Below, one piece after another: positions 1-7,791 of a DNA stretch of 64,000 nt; position 1 is the stretch's first letter; each line of letters starts with the position of its first letter. The translations under genes were made by a program, and so were the position numbers. This DNA comes from Bog-756 sp963778165. Its GTDB lineage: Bacteria; Actinomycetota; Acidimicrobiia; Acidimicrobiales; RAAP-2. The notes under the pieces were generated by a model, which had not been told where the DNA came from, searched no databases, and saw only the letters and a list, made by a program, of their open reading frames with translations. The stretch covers positions 489,138-553,137 of the forward strand of contig CAVZTE010000007.1 in NCBI GenBank assembly GCA_963778165.1, written 5' to 3'.

Positions 1-603
1 GGCGTGCATCGATGCCGACAGCCAGAGGAACATCTCCTTGAAGCTGAGGCCTTGGAGGCGCACCGGCTCGCGGACATCGGAGAGCTGGGCCAGCGTGTTG
101 ATGTCCGCCTGGTCGCCGACACCCACGGTGAAGCAGGTCAAAGCCTTGGCCGCCTCCGCTTGGCGGACTCGCTCGGCCGCCGAGGCGAACTGCTCGGGAT
201 CAGTGGGCGTGCCGTCGGTGATGAGGAACAACCAGGGCCGGTAGTACTCCAGCCCCGACTGCTTGTAGGCCTGCTTCTGCGCCCCCAACTCGTCGAGCCC
301 GAGGTCCAGGGCTGCGCCCATCGGCGTCGCCCCTTTGGCCACCAGGGTCTGGGGCTGGAGGTCGCGCCCCTCGGTGAACGGGATCTGGACCCGGGCCGTG
401 CCACCGAAGGTGATCACGGAGACCTCGGTGCGCTTCTGAGCCAGGTCGTCAGCTTTTATCTCGTCACAGAAGACCTGAAAACCCTCGTTGAGCTGCCGGA
501 TCGGCTCGCCGCTCATGGAGCTCGACGTATCCAGGAGGAGGGCCACTGCGATGCGCGGGTCAGGGTTGTCCTCGTTGACTCGTGCATACAGTTCCTGCTC
601 CAT
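1..603 (-). CDS. VWA-domain protein (TerY-like), C-terminus cut by window edge
   Basis: Reading the minus strand from an ATG at 603 (preceded by GGAGAGG) gives an open frame running off the window start; about 200 residues are visible. After about 20 residues comes a von Willebrand A domain with the MIDAS motif DTSSSMSG, then VSVITFGG, a threonine-containing ATPMGAALDLG segment and LITDGTPTDPEQF. This arrangement matches the TerY-like stand-alone VWA proteins, soluble metal-dependent protein-binding modules often found beside phosphatases or kinases. The expected neighbours would lie outside the window. The fold is clear; the role is not, and the C-terminal part (often a zinc-binding TerY-C region) cannot be seen. 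Confidence 0.85.
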   Translation of the reverse strand, partial: MEQELYARVNEDNPDPRIAVALLLDTSSSMSGEPIRQLNEGFQVFCDEIKADDLAQKRTEVSVITFGGTARVQIPFTEGRDLQPQTLVAKGATPMGAALDLGLDELGAQKQAYKQSGLEYYRPWLFLITDGTPTDPEQFASAAERVRQAEAAKALTCFTVGVGDQADINTLAQLSDVREPVRLQGLSFKEMFLWLSASMHA

Positions 604-772
604 GCCTCTCCTTCCACCACGGCCGTAGCCATGCTCGATGCCGATGAACCTGAGGTACTCATGCCCAGCCCCTGGTGGGGATCATAGAGTCCGATCCGGG
701 CTCCACTCCGGGGAGCCCGCCGTCGTGACGGTGGAAGGCTACCGTGCCCGGCGCCACGGGATGCCGGGGGGC

Positions 773-1441
773 TCAGCCGCCGAAACCACCGGCTCCGCCG
801 CCAAACCCCCGTCCGCCGCCAAACCCTCCGACTGCGGTCACCCCGGCCTGGGTGGCCGACACCGAAGCCGCCGTCACCGAACCGTTCGATCCCTTGGTGC
901 CCTGAACGGTCACCGTGTCACCGGGCTCGAGGGCGGAGAGGGACGACTTGGCGTTCCGGTCCACGGTGGTGGTGGATCCGACGTCCACGGCCACCAGGCT
1001 GCCGGTGGAGGTCGTCACGTACAGGGTGTTGCCGATGATGTCGGTAACGGTGCCGGCGGTGATGTCCGACGAGGCCGCAGGCGGGGTCGACCCGCCCGCC
1101 GCGGTGCTGCGGAACCTACTGGCGAACGACGGGAAGGCCGAGGCGCCGGCGGTGGTCGATGACGACGAGGAGTGGCGTTGCATGTACGCCCCGCCCCAGA
1201 TGCCCACGGAGGCCACCAACAGGACCAGCAGGACAGCCATGGGCCAGGGAACCCGGAACCCCTTGGCCGGTCCCCGGTTGGGCCAGTCGTCCTGCTCCCC
1301 CTGGAACAGGGAGTCCAGGTCTGACGGTGGGACAGGGGCATCGAGGGCAGGCGTGGTCGGGATCTCCGCCGTGGCGTCGACCGGCAACTCCCCGGTGGGC
1401 GGACCGCTCTCGACGACGCGGTCTGAATCAGACGTGGACAT
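773..1441 (-). CDS. Membrane-anchored protein with DUF5666-like domain and Gly-Phe tail
   Basis: 222 residues. An acidic cytoplasmic N-terminus of about 65 residues leads to one membrane helix (AVLLVLLVASVGIWGG), a Ser/Thr/Ala-rich linker, and a small beta domain with the repeating pattern GTVTDIIGNTLYVTTSTGS and TVTVQGTKGSNGSVTAASV, typical of DUF5666. The last 20 residues are GGFGGG-type repeats. It is the last gene of the export operon, 19 bp after the permease stop. Probably a surface-exposed accessory protein of the exporter; no enzymatic residues are visible. The family name is from pattern recognition only. Confidence 0.7.
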   Translation of the reverse strand: MSTSDSDRVVESGPPTGELPVDATAEIPTTPALDAPVPPSDLDSLFQGEQDDWPNRGPAKGFRVPWPMAVLLVLLVASVGIWGGAYMQRHSSSSSTTAGASAFPSFASRFRSTAAGGSTPPAASSDITAGTVTDIIGNTLYVTTSTGSLVAVDVGSTTTVDRNAKSSLSALEPGDTVTVQGTKGSNGSVTAASVSATQAGVTAVGGFGGGRGFGGGAGGFGG

Positions 1442-1460
1442 GGACGTGCACCTCTCTGGA

Positions 1461-2684
1461 CTACTCGAATCTCAATGCGTCGATGGGACGGAGGGACGCC
1501 GCCCGGTACGCCGGGTACAGGCCGGCGACCACTCCGACCAGCAGGGCCACCCCGAAGGCCAAGGGGATCGAGTACGTGGCGAGGACGGGCTGCACCCCGG
1601 CGATCTTGAACCGGACCACCACCAGCCCGGCCAGGACCCCGACCAGGCCGCCGAGGAGGGAGATGACCACCGCTTCGATGAGGAACTGGCCGAGGACCAC
1701 CGACTTGGGTGCCCCGATGGCCTTCCGGATGCCGATCTCACGGGTGCGCTCGGTCACCGTGACCAGCATGATGTTCATGACACCGATGGCCCCCACCAGT
1801 AGCGACACCGCCGCCACCCAGCCCAGCAGGGAGGTGAAGGTCTTCGAGCTCGAGGTGGCGGTGGACAACAGGCTGGCCTGATTGAGCACACTGAAGGGCA
1901 GGTCGGCCACAGTGGTGTCGTTCTGGGCCGCCAGGATGCTCTCGACCTCGCTCTGGGCCAGGGTCAGGGTGGCCGAGGACTTGCCTTGGACCAAGAGCTC
2001 GGTGAAGGACTCGGACTCCCCGGTGAGCTGGTCCTGCACTGCGGTGTAGGGAGCGATGGCCACGGCGTCCTGGTCGGTCAACCCGCTGCTCCCCTTGGAA
2101 GCCAGCACTCCGACCACGTCGAATTCGGCCGAGCCGATCTGGATCTCCTGGCCCAGGGGGTTCGATCCCGTGGGGAAGAGGTTGCTGGCCACATCGGAGC
2201 CGATGTCGACCACTTCGGCATGGCTCTTCACGTCGGCGGCGGTGATGGCCCGGCCCGCCGAGATGGTGTAGTTGGAGGCGGTCAGGTAGGCGGGGTTGGT
2301 TCCGACCACCGAGGTGGAGTAGGTGGCCCCGTCGTAGGTGGCGGTCTCCGAAGTGGTGATGACCGGTGACACCGACTGCACGTCGGGCGCGTTGTTGCCG
2401 TCCGAGATGAGGTTGACGTCGTTGATGGTGAGATCGGCGTTGCGGGTCTGGGTGCCGGTCTCGGACCTGCCCCCGCCGAAACGCCCGGTGCTGAACACCG
2501 TCAGCGTGTTGGTCCCCAACTTGTCGATCTGGGACTCCACCGCCTGCGACGATCCGGTGCCCACGGCCAGGAGCACGATGACCGCGGCCACCCCGATGAG
2601 CACGCCGAGCATGGTCAGCATGGAACGCAACCAGTTCGAGCTGATGCCCCGAAGGGCCATGACCACGTTCCCCCAGACGCTCAC
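1461..2684 (-). CDS. MacB/FtsX-type ABC transporter permease
   Basis: 407 residues with the MacB layout: one N-terminal membrane helix after ISSNWLRSMLTMLGVLIG, a large extracytoplasmic MacB-PCD domain (roughly residues 45-270), then three C-terminal helices including the signature VTERTREIGIRKAIGA near residue 310. Length is usual for the family. The start overlaps the ATPase stop by 4 bp, so the two are translationally coupled. With the ATPase and adaptor it forms a MacAB-like exporter that probably moves a peptide, lipid-like or drug substrate out of the cytoplasmic membrane; the substrate cannot be read from sequence. Confidence 0.93.
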   Translation of the reverse strand: MSVWGNVVMALRGISSNWLRSMLTMLGVLIGVAAVIVLLAVGTGSSQAVESQIDKLGTNTLTVFSTGRFGGGRSETGTQTRNADLTINDVNLISDGNNAPDVQSVSPVITTSETATYDGATYSTSVVGTNPAYLTASNYTISAGRAITAADVKSHAEVVDIGSDVASNLFPTGSNPLGQEIQIGSAEFDVVGVLASKGSSGLTDQDAVAIAPYTAVQDQLTGESESFTELLVQGKSSATLTLAQSEVESILAAQNDTTVADLPFSVLNQASLLSTATSSSKTFTSLLGWVAAVSLLVGAIGVMNIMLVTVTERTREIGIRKAIGAPKSVVLGQFLIEAVVISLLGGLVGVLAGLVVVRFKIAGVQPVLATYSIPLAFGVALLVGVVAGLYPAYRAASLRPIDALRFE

Positions 2685-3511
2685 CGGCCTTCCCCTTGGG
2701 AGCGGGGCCGGGTGGCCTCTTCGGCGTGGAGCACGTGCTCCCCGTGCGCATCGATGGGATCTTGGTGGTAGTCCTGGGTGATCACGCCGTCCCGCAGGCG
2801 GATCACCCGGGTGGCGTAGGCCGCGATGTCCTCTTCGTGGGTGATCATGACCACGGTGCGGCCCTGTTCGTGCAGTTTGGTGAACATCGACATCACGTCG
2901 ACGCTCGAGGCTGTGTCGAGATTGCCGGTGGGCTCGTCGGCCAGGATCAGCGCCGGATTGGTGACGATGGCCCGGGCCACCGCCACCCGCTGCTGTTGCC
3001 CTCCGGACAGCTCACTGGGGAAGTGGTGCTTCCTATCGCCCAGGGTCACCGAGTCGATGGCGATCTCCGCCCGTCGTCGGCGCTCCTTCGGTTTGATCCC
3101 GGCGTAGGCCAGGGGAAGCTCCACGTTCTGGAGGGCCGACATCCGTGACAACAGGTTGAAGTTCTGGAAGACGAATCCGATCTTGCGGTTCCGGATGCGG
3201 GAGATGTCCCGGTCGTCGAGGTCTCTGATGTTCACCCCGTCGAGTCGGTAGTGGCCGCTGGTGGGGACATCGAGACAGCCGATGATGTTCATCAAGGTGG
3301 ACTTGCCCGAGCCCGAGGCTCCCATGATGGCTACGAACTCACCCGGCTGGACCAGCATCGACACCCCACGGGTGGCAAAGACCTCGTTGCCACCCATCTG
3401 GTAACGCTTGACGATGTTGGAGAGGGCGATGACCGGCCACTGCCGGCGGGACCCGTCCAGTTCGGGTGGGCCGGGCCGGGACGGGCGCCGGTTGAGGGTG
3501 GTGGAGGTCAC
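2681..3511 (-). CDS. ABC transporter ATP-binding protein (MacB/LolD-type)
   Basis: 276 residues. Walker A GASGSGKST, Q-loop FVFQNFNLL, signature LSGGQQQRVAVARAI, Walker B LILADEPTGNLD and H-loop MITHEEDIA are all intact, so it should hydrolyse ATP. About 30 residues precede the domain and about 30 follow it. It starts at a GTG whose GTGA overlaps the adaptor stop and ends overlapping the permease start, which places it in the middle of the coupled adaptor-ATPase-permease unit. Motif spacing fits the MacB/LolD subfamily. Confidence 0.95.
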   Translation of the reverse strand: MTSTTLNRRPSRPGPPELDGSRRQWPVIALSNIVKRYQMGGNEVFATRGVSMLVQPGEFVAIMGASGSGKSTLMNIIGCLDVPTSGHYRLDGVNIRDLDDRDISRIRNRKIGFVFQNFNLLSRMSALQNVELPLAYAGIKPKERRRRAEIAIDSVTLGDRKHHFPSELSGGQQQRVAVARAIVTNPALILADEPTGNLDTASSVDVMSMFTKLHEQGRTVVMITHEEDIAAYATRVIRLRDGVITQDYHQDPIDAHGEHVLHAEEATRPRSQGEGR

Positions 3512-5484
3512 GGAGCACCTCCGCCGAAGCCGCCCCCGCCACCGAACCCGCCGAACCCACGGGTGCCGGTGGTACCGGTCCCACTGGTGGTGGCGGCGGC
3601 GCTGACGCTGGCCGTGGGCTCCACCACCTTCTGGCCCTCGGTCAGGCCGCTGGTGATCTCGGTGTCGGTGGTGCCCACCAGACCCAGGGTCACCGTGGTC
3701 ACCTTCTGTTGGTTGTCCGAGGAGAGCACCTTGACGGTCGACACCTCGCCGGTGGTGGTGATGGCAGCACTGGGCAACAGGAGCACGTTGTCGGCGCTCT
3801 GGACGATCACCGCCACTTCGGCGGTCATCCCGTCCTTCACGTCCGACGGCACGTCGTTGAGGGCGATGGTGACCGGGTACTCCACCACGTCGCTGACCAC
3901 CGTCGAGGTCGGGGACACCGCGGTGACCACCCCGGAGACCTCGGTGTCGGGCAGGGCGGCGAGGGTGAGCGTGGCGGTCTGGCCCACGGCGATCTTGGCG
4001 GCATCGGCTTCGGCGAAGTCCGCCACCACCTGGAGGCTCCCGAGGCTCTGGATGGTGACGAAGGCAGACGACGAGGAGGAGCTCGATCCGGTGGACGAGC
4101 TGCCCGTCGATCCGGTGGACGAACTACCGGTCGAACCGCCGGCACCGCCGGCCCCGGCGCCGCTGGACCCGGACCCGCTCGACGAGCTGCCGGTCGACGA
4201 ACTCCCGGTTGAGGAACTGGCCGCGGTCGACGTGGTGGATCCTGACCCGCTCACCGTCTGTCCGACCGAGTCGTTCACCGAAGTCACGGTGCCGCTGATG
4301 GAAGCCACCAGCGTGCAGTCGGCCAGGGCCTTGGTGTCGGCCGTCACCGTGGCCTGGTCCTGGGTCACCGTGGCCTGGTCCTGGGCGATGGTGGCGGGGG
4401 TCACCGACAGGTTGGCCTGGGCGGACTGCACGGTCAGCTCCTGGGCCGTGATGGTCTGCTGGTCCTTGGCCACCGCCTGCTGATAGGTGGTGATGTTCTG
4501 CTGGTCGGTGACGCACGAGCTCTGGGCCGTGGCGAAGACCACCCCGGCCCCCTGCGAGGTGCCAGCGGCGTTGGTGGCCACGATCATGAACAGGTAGGTG
4601 GTGTCAGCGGCCAGACCGGTGACCGCGGTGGTGACGGTCTGGGCGCTACCCGACCCGATGGTGGCCGACGGTGACGTCGAACCGAACGAGCTGGTGGTCC
4701 CGTACTCGAAGTAGTAGGTGGTCGAACCGCCCTCCGGGTTCACCGTGCCGCTGAGGGTCACCGAGGTGGTCCCGGCATTGCTGGCCGAGCCGGTGGCCAC
4801 CACGGGGGCAGAGACGGCATCGGAGGCATCGACGGCGGAGTCCGAATCGAAGCTGGAGTTGCCGCTTCCGCTGCCCCCCGTACTGCCGGAGCCGGTAGCC
4901 GACGAAGCGCCCGAGGTGCCGTTCGACGTCGACGTCGACGCCGGACAGCCCAGCGCCTGGTCCGAGGCCAGGGTGGACTGGGCCGTCTGCAGGGAGGCCT
5001 GGTCGCTGACCAGTTGGTTCTGGTCGGATGTCAGAGCCGATTGGGCGGAGACCAGTGTGGCCTGGTCCTGGGCCTGCTCGGCCGGCGTGCCCCCCGCCTG
5101 GTCGTGCTCCAAGGTGGTCTGGGCCCCGAGGAGCGAGGCCTGGGCCGATTGCAGGTTGGCCTGGGCCTGGGTGGTGTCGATGGTGCCCAGGACCTGTCCC
5201 GCCTTCACCTTGTCCCCTACGGCCACATTGACCGAGGTCAGGGTGCCACTGGTGTTGAAGTCCTCGTCGGCCGAGGTGGCGGCCGAGATGTTGCCCGACG
5301 CCGACACACTCGATTGCACCGTCCCTTTGGTCACCGACACCGTGCGGGCCACTCCGGTCGATGCCGAGGACGGTGTCTGGTAGATGGAGTACAAGGCGAT
5401 GGTGGCGGCGGCCGCCACGACGACGATCAGCGCGGCGTAGCCGATCACTTTGCGTCGGGAACGGTCATCAGTAACCAGCGGCAT
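3508..5484 (-). CDS. HlyD/MacA-like adaptor with Fn3-like insertion and Gly-Phe tail
   Basis: 658 residues, long for the family (usually 350-450). A membrane helix at about 13-33 is followed by the first half of a lipoyl domain (about 55-105), a helical arm rich in DQA/SAQ heptads (about 107-178), a Ser/Gly linker, an Fn3-like beta domain at about 226-320 (with SVTLSGTVNPEGGSTTYYFE and LAADTTYLFMIVATNAAGTS), a returning helix (about 325-388), the second lipoyl half (CTLVASISGTVTSV), a Ser/Gly linker of about 60 residues, a beta barrel (about 475-560) and a membrane-proximal domain. It ends in GTRGFGGFGGGGGFGGG. Cys180 and Cys324 flank the insertion. It should connect the ABC permease to the outside of the membrane. 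Confidence 0.88.
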   Translation of the reverse strand: MPLVTDDRSRRKVIGYAALIVVVAAAATIALYSIYQTPSSASTGVARTVSVTKGTVQSSVSASGNISAATSADEDFNTSGTLTSVNVAVGDKVKAGQVLGTIDTTQAQANLQSAQASLLGAQTTLEHDQAGGTPAEQAQDQATLVSAQSALTSDQNQLVSDQASLQTAQSTLASDQALGCPASTSTSNGTSGASSATGSGSTGGSGSGNSSFDSDSAVDASDAVSAPVVATGSASNAGTTSVTLSGTVNPEGGSTTYYFEYGTTSSFGSTSPSATIGSGSAQTVTTAVTGLAADTTYLFMIVATNAAGTSQGAGVVFATAQSSCVTDQQNITTYQQAVAKDQQTITAQELTVQSAQANLSVTPATIAQDQATVTQDQATVTADTKALADCTLVASISGTVTSVNDSVGQTVSGSGSTTSTAASSSTGSSSTGSSSSGSGSSGAGAGGAGGSTGSSSTGSTGSSSTGSSSSSSSAFVTIQSLGSLQVVADFAEADAAKIAVGQTATLTLAALPDTEVSGVVTAVSPTSTVVSDVVEYPVTIALNDVPSDVKDGMTAEVAVIVQSADNVLLLPSAAITTTGEVSTVKVLSSDNQQKVTTVTLGLVGTTDTEITSGLTEGQKVVEPTASVSAAATTSGTGTTGTRGFGGFGGGGGFGGGAP

Positions 5485-5544
5485 CGGAGGTGGTCCCTTT
5501 CGAGAGGTGGAGGGGTGGAGTGTGAGGGGGCGGACTCTCGAGGA

Positions 5545-6159
5545 TCAGCCTGATGCGGTGGGGGCCGTGGTGGTGGTGGTCGAGCCCGGTGAGGGCCGCA
5601 GCGCAGCGCACGCCGCCGAGGCCGTGGCGAAGGCCGCGCTCGAGCGGTCGGGAACTCCGTTGGTCACCGTCACGCCGTGCAGCTTGAGGCAGTTGGTGTA
5701 GGCGGCGAAAGCCGCGCTGTTGGCCCCGCGCCCGCCGAAGCCGAAGCCCCCACCCTTGGGCCGCAGACTGGCGCAGGCCTTCTCGGCAGCGGCGTACTTC
5801 GGGTTGTTGGCGAATCCACCCGCACCGGCTCCACGGCCGGGAAAGGAGCCGGTTCCGGGGGTACCACCGCCACCCGACCCGGGGGTGAAGCCGCCTTCGG
5901 GCCCACCGCCGCCCGAGGGCCGGCGGCCCTTGAAGTTCGGGAGGGTCACCCCGTGTTGTGACAGGCACTTGGTGTAGGCCGCGAACGCCGCCGAGCTCGA
6001 TCCCTTGGAGCCGGACGCCGTGGTGGACGTGGTGGTCGAGGCCGATCCGGCGCTACTGCAGGCGGCCAGCAGGATGCCGAGGACGCCGACGGCCATCGCC
6101 GCCGCTACGTATCGAGACCCGCGAACCCGCCACCGGGTAGGTACATGGTTGAGCATCAT
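5545..6159 (-). CDS. Lipoprotein with duplicated Cys-containing domain
   Basis: Signal peptide with lipobox GILLAACSS, so a likely lipid-anchored extracytoplasmic protein of about 204 residues. Two copies of one unit follow: AAFAAYTKCLSQHGVTLPNF then KYAAAEKACASLRP, and AAFAAYTNCLKLHGVTVTN then FATASAACAALRP, separated by Gly/Pro-rich and GGGFGFGGRG sequence. Units of the kind CMxxHGVxxPxF...AxKACxxL occur in actinobacterial lipoproteins next to HlyD/MacB exporters. It leads the export operon, 60 bp before the adaptor. The start at 6159 or 6156 is chosen because it precedes the signal peptide; no clear ribosome site is seen. Binding partner unknown. Confidence 0.72.
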   Translation of the reverse strand: MMLNHVPTRWRVRGSRYVAAAMAVGVLGILLAACSSAGSASTTTSTTASGSKGSSSAAFAAYTKCLSQHGVTLPNFKGRRPSGGGGPEGGFTPGSGGGGTPGTGSFPGRGAGAGGFANNPKYAAAEKACASLRPKGGGFGFGGRGANSAAFAAYTNCLKLHGVTVTNGVPDRSSAAFATASAACAALRPSPGSTTTTTAPTASG

Positions 6160-6285
6160 GGGCGCACCATGGCAGTTCGATCTGTGAAGACGGTTCAAGG
6201 AACTTGCGAGTTTCCTGAAGGGCCGTGACCCTCCGAACCGGGGCTACGCGGCTGGTGGCGGCGTTGGGCCAAACCATCAAGCGAT

Positions 6286-6303
6286 CTTAAGGAAATCGTG
6301 AAG
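6286..6303 (+). promoter_or_regulatory. Candidate response-regulator site (direct repeat, 11-bp spacing)
   Basis: CTTAAGG-N4-CGTGAAG in the divergent region between the lipoprotein/export operon and the first response regulator, 40 bp before the latter's start. A matching CTTAAGG-N4-TCTGAGA lies before the second regulator. The 11-bp spacing of two similar half-sites is what OmpR-family dimers use. Binding is inferred, not shown. Confidence 0.4.
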
Positions 6304-6325
6304 TAGGGCTGCCACCATCGCCGGC

Positions 6326-7006
6326 ATGCCTCCCCGCATCCTGGTGGTCGAAGACGAGGAGAACGTGGCCTTCGTGGTCACCACCGCCCTCCGGCACGCC
6401 GGGTTCGACACCGTCGAGGCGCTCGACGGCCGGGAAGGCCTCCGGCTGGCCCAGACCGACGCCGCCCTGGATCTGGTCATCCTCGACGTGATGATGCCGG
6501 AGCTCGACGGGTTCGAGGTCTACGCCCGGCTGCGAGCCGGCGGGAGCCGGGTGCCGGTGGTCTTCCTCACCGCCCGCCATGAGCTGCACGACCGGATCAA
6601 GGGATTGAGCTTGGGGGCCGATGCCTATCTGACCAAGCCTTTCGGCGTGGAGCAGCTGGTGTCCCGGGTCCAGACCATCGTGCGCGGGACCGGTCGCCGG
6701 TCCACCACCACCGTGCTCACCTGTGACGACCTGGTCCTCGACGATGACATCCGACGGGTCACCCGGGGCCGGCAGGAGGTCGTCCTGTCGGCGACCGAGT
6801 ACCGGATGCTGCGGTTCCTCATCCGCCACGCCGGCCAGGTGGTGTCCCCGTTGCAGATCCGCGACCATGTATGGGAGTACGGGTTCCACGGTGAGGCCAC
6901 CGTGGTGGAGACGTTCATCTCCTCGCTCAGCGAGAAGATCGACACCAGACCGCCCCGGCTGATCCACACTGTTTCAGGCCTCGGCTACCGCTTGGACTGC
7001 TGCTGA
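6326..7006 (+). CDS. OmpR-family response regulator 1
   Basis: 226 residues. The receiver domain (1-118) has the acidic pocket VVEDEEN, phospho-acceptor Asp in LVILDVMMPELDG, FLTAR and TKPFG. The winged-helix DNA-binding domain (about 130-224) ends in IHTVSGLGYRLD. All residues needed for phosphorylation are present. It is divergent from the export operon and precedes a close paralogue by about 100 bp. No good ribosome site is visible before the ATG, so the start rests on alignment with the usual receiver N-terminus. It probably controls the divergent exporter together with its paralogue; this is inferred from position. Confidence 0.93.
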   Translation: MPPRILVVEDEENVAFVVTTALRHAGFDTVEALDGREGLRLAQTDAALDLVILDVMMPELDGFEVYARLRAGGSRVPVVFLTARHELHDRIKGLSLGADAYLTKPFGVEQLVSRVQTIVRGTGRRSTTTVLTCDDLVLDDDIRRVTRGRQEVVLSATEYRMLRFLIRHAGQVVSPLQIRDHVWEYGFHGEATVVETFISSLSEKIDTRPPRLIHTVSGLGYRLDCC

Positions 7007-7076
7007 TCCCACCGAGCAGGCCGATGCCCCGCCGGCCGGGGGCGCCGGTCAAAGGCACAGAGAACACTCAGGTGAC

Positions 7077-7094
7077 CTTAAGGAAGGTCTGAGA
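7077..7094 (+). promoter_or_regulatory. Second copy of the CTTAAGG direct-repeat site
   Basis: CTTAAGG-N4-TCTGAGA, 28 bp before the second regulator's ATG. The core CTTAAGGAA is identical to the site before the first regulator but lies about 12 bp closer to the start, roughly one helical turn. It suggests autoregulation or cross-regulation by one of the two regulators. Confidence 0.4.
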
Positions 7095-7104
7095 TGGTGT
7101 AGCG

Positions 7105-7785
7105 ATGACCCCCCGGATCCTCGTGGTGGAGGACGAAGAGAATGTGGCCTACGTGGTGGCCACGGCCCTGAGGCTGGCGGGCTTCGAGACCGCCGAGACC
7201 AAGAACGGACGGGATGCGCTGGCGCTGGTATCGGACGGCGAAGCCTTCGACCTCATGATCCTTGACGTCATGCTCCCCGACCTCGATGGGTTCGAGGTGT
7301 GCCGCCGCATGCGGACGGAGGGCATCGGCATGCCGGTGGTCTTCCTGACCGCCGCCGATGCCGTCGAGGACCGGGTCCGGGGCCTCACCATCGGCGGGGA
7401 CGACTATCTGACCAAGCCGTTCAGCGTGGAGGAGCTGGTGGCCAGGGTGCAGGTCATCTTCCGGCGCACCGGCACACTTACCACCACGCAACTGCTCACC
7501 TGCGCCGATCTGGTCCTCGATGATGACGCCCACGTGGTGACCCGTCACGGCGAGGTGGTGTCCCTGTCCTTGACCGAGTACAAGTTGCTCCGCTTCCTCT
7601 TGCGCAATGCCGGACACGTCATGTCCAAGGACCAGATCCTCGACCACGTGTGGAACTACGACTTCGAGGGCGAGTCGACCGTAGTGGAGACCTTCGTCTC
7701 CCTGCTGAGGAGGAAGATCGACTCCACACCGCCCAGGCTCATCCACACCGTGCGGGGTGTCGGTTACCGATTGGACGAGCGCTGA
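7105..7785 (+). CDS. OmpR-family response regulator 2
   Basis: 226 residues, same length and architecture as the preceding gene and clearly its paralogue (shared VVEDEENVA, ILDVM-P-LDGFEV, TKPF-VE-LV-RVQ, ESTVVETF-S and IHTV-G-GYRLD). Phospho-acceptor Asp in LMILDVMLPDLDG; conserved Lys in TKPFS. It is followed 6 bp later by the histidine kinase, so this is the more likely cognate pair. The duplication leaves two complete regulators for one kinase. Confidence 0.94.
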   Translation: MTPRILVVEDEENVAYVVATALRLAGFETAETKNGRDALALVSDGEAFDLMILDVMLPDLDGFEVCRRMRTEGIGMPVVFLTAADAVEDRVRGLTIGGDDYLTKPFSVEELVARVQVIFRRTGTLTTTQLLTCADLVLDDDAHVVTRHGEVVSLSLTEYKLLRFLLRNAGHVMSKDQILDHVWNYDFEGESTVVETFVSLLRRKIDSTPPRLIHTVRGVGYRLDER

Positions 7786-7791
7786 CGGGCT

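Noticed and set aside
4..687. Plus-strand open frame of 227 codons at the window start
   Set aside because: It is antisense to the VWA gene, whose MIDAS motif and ribosome site are clear; the plus frame has no family resemblance.
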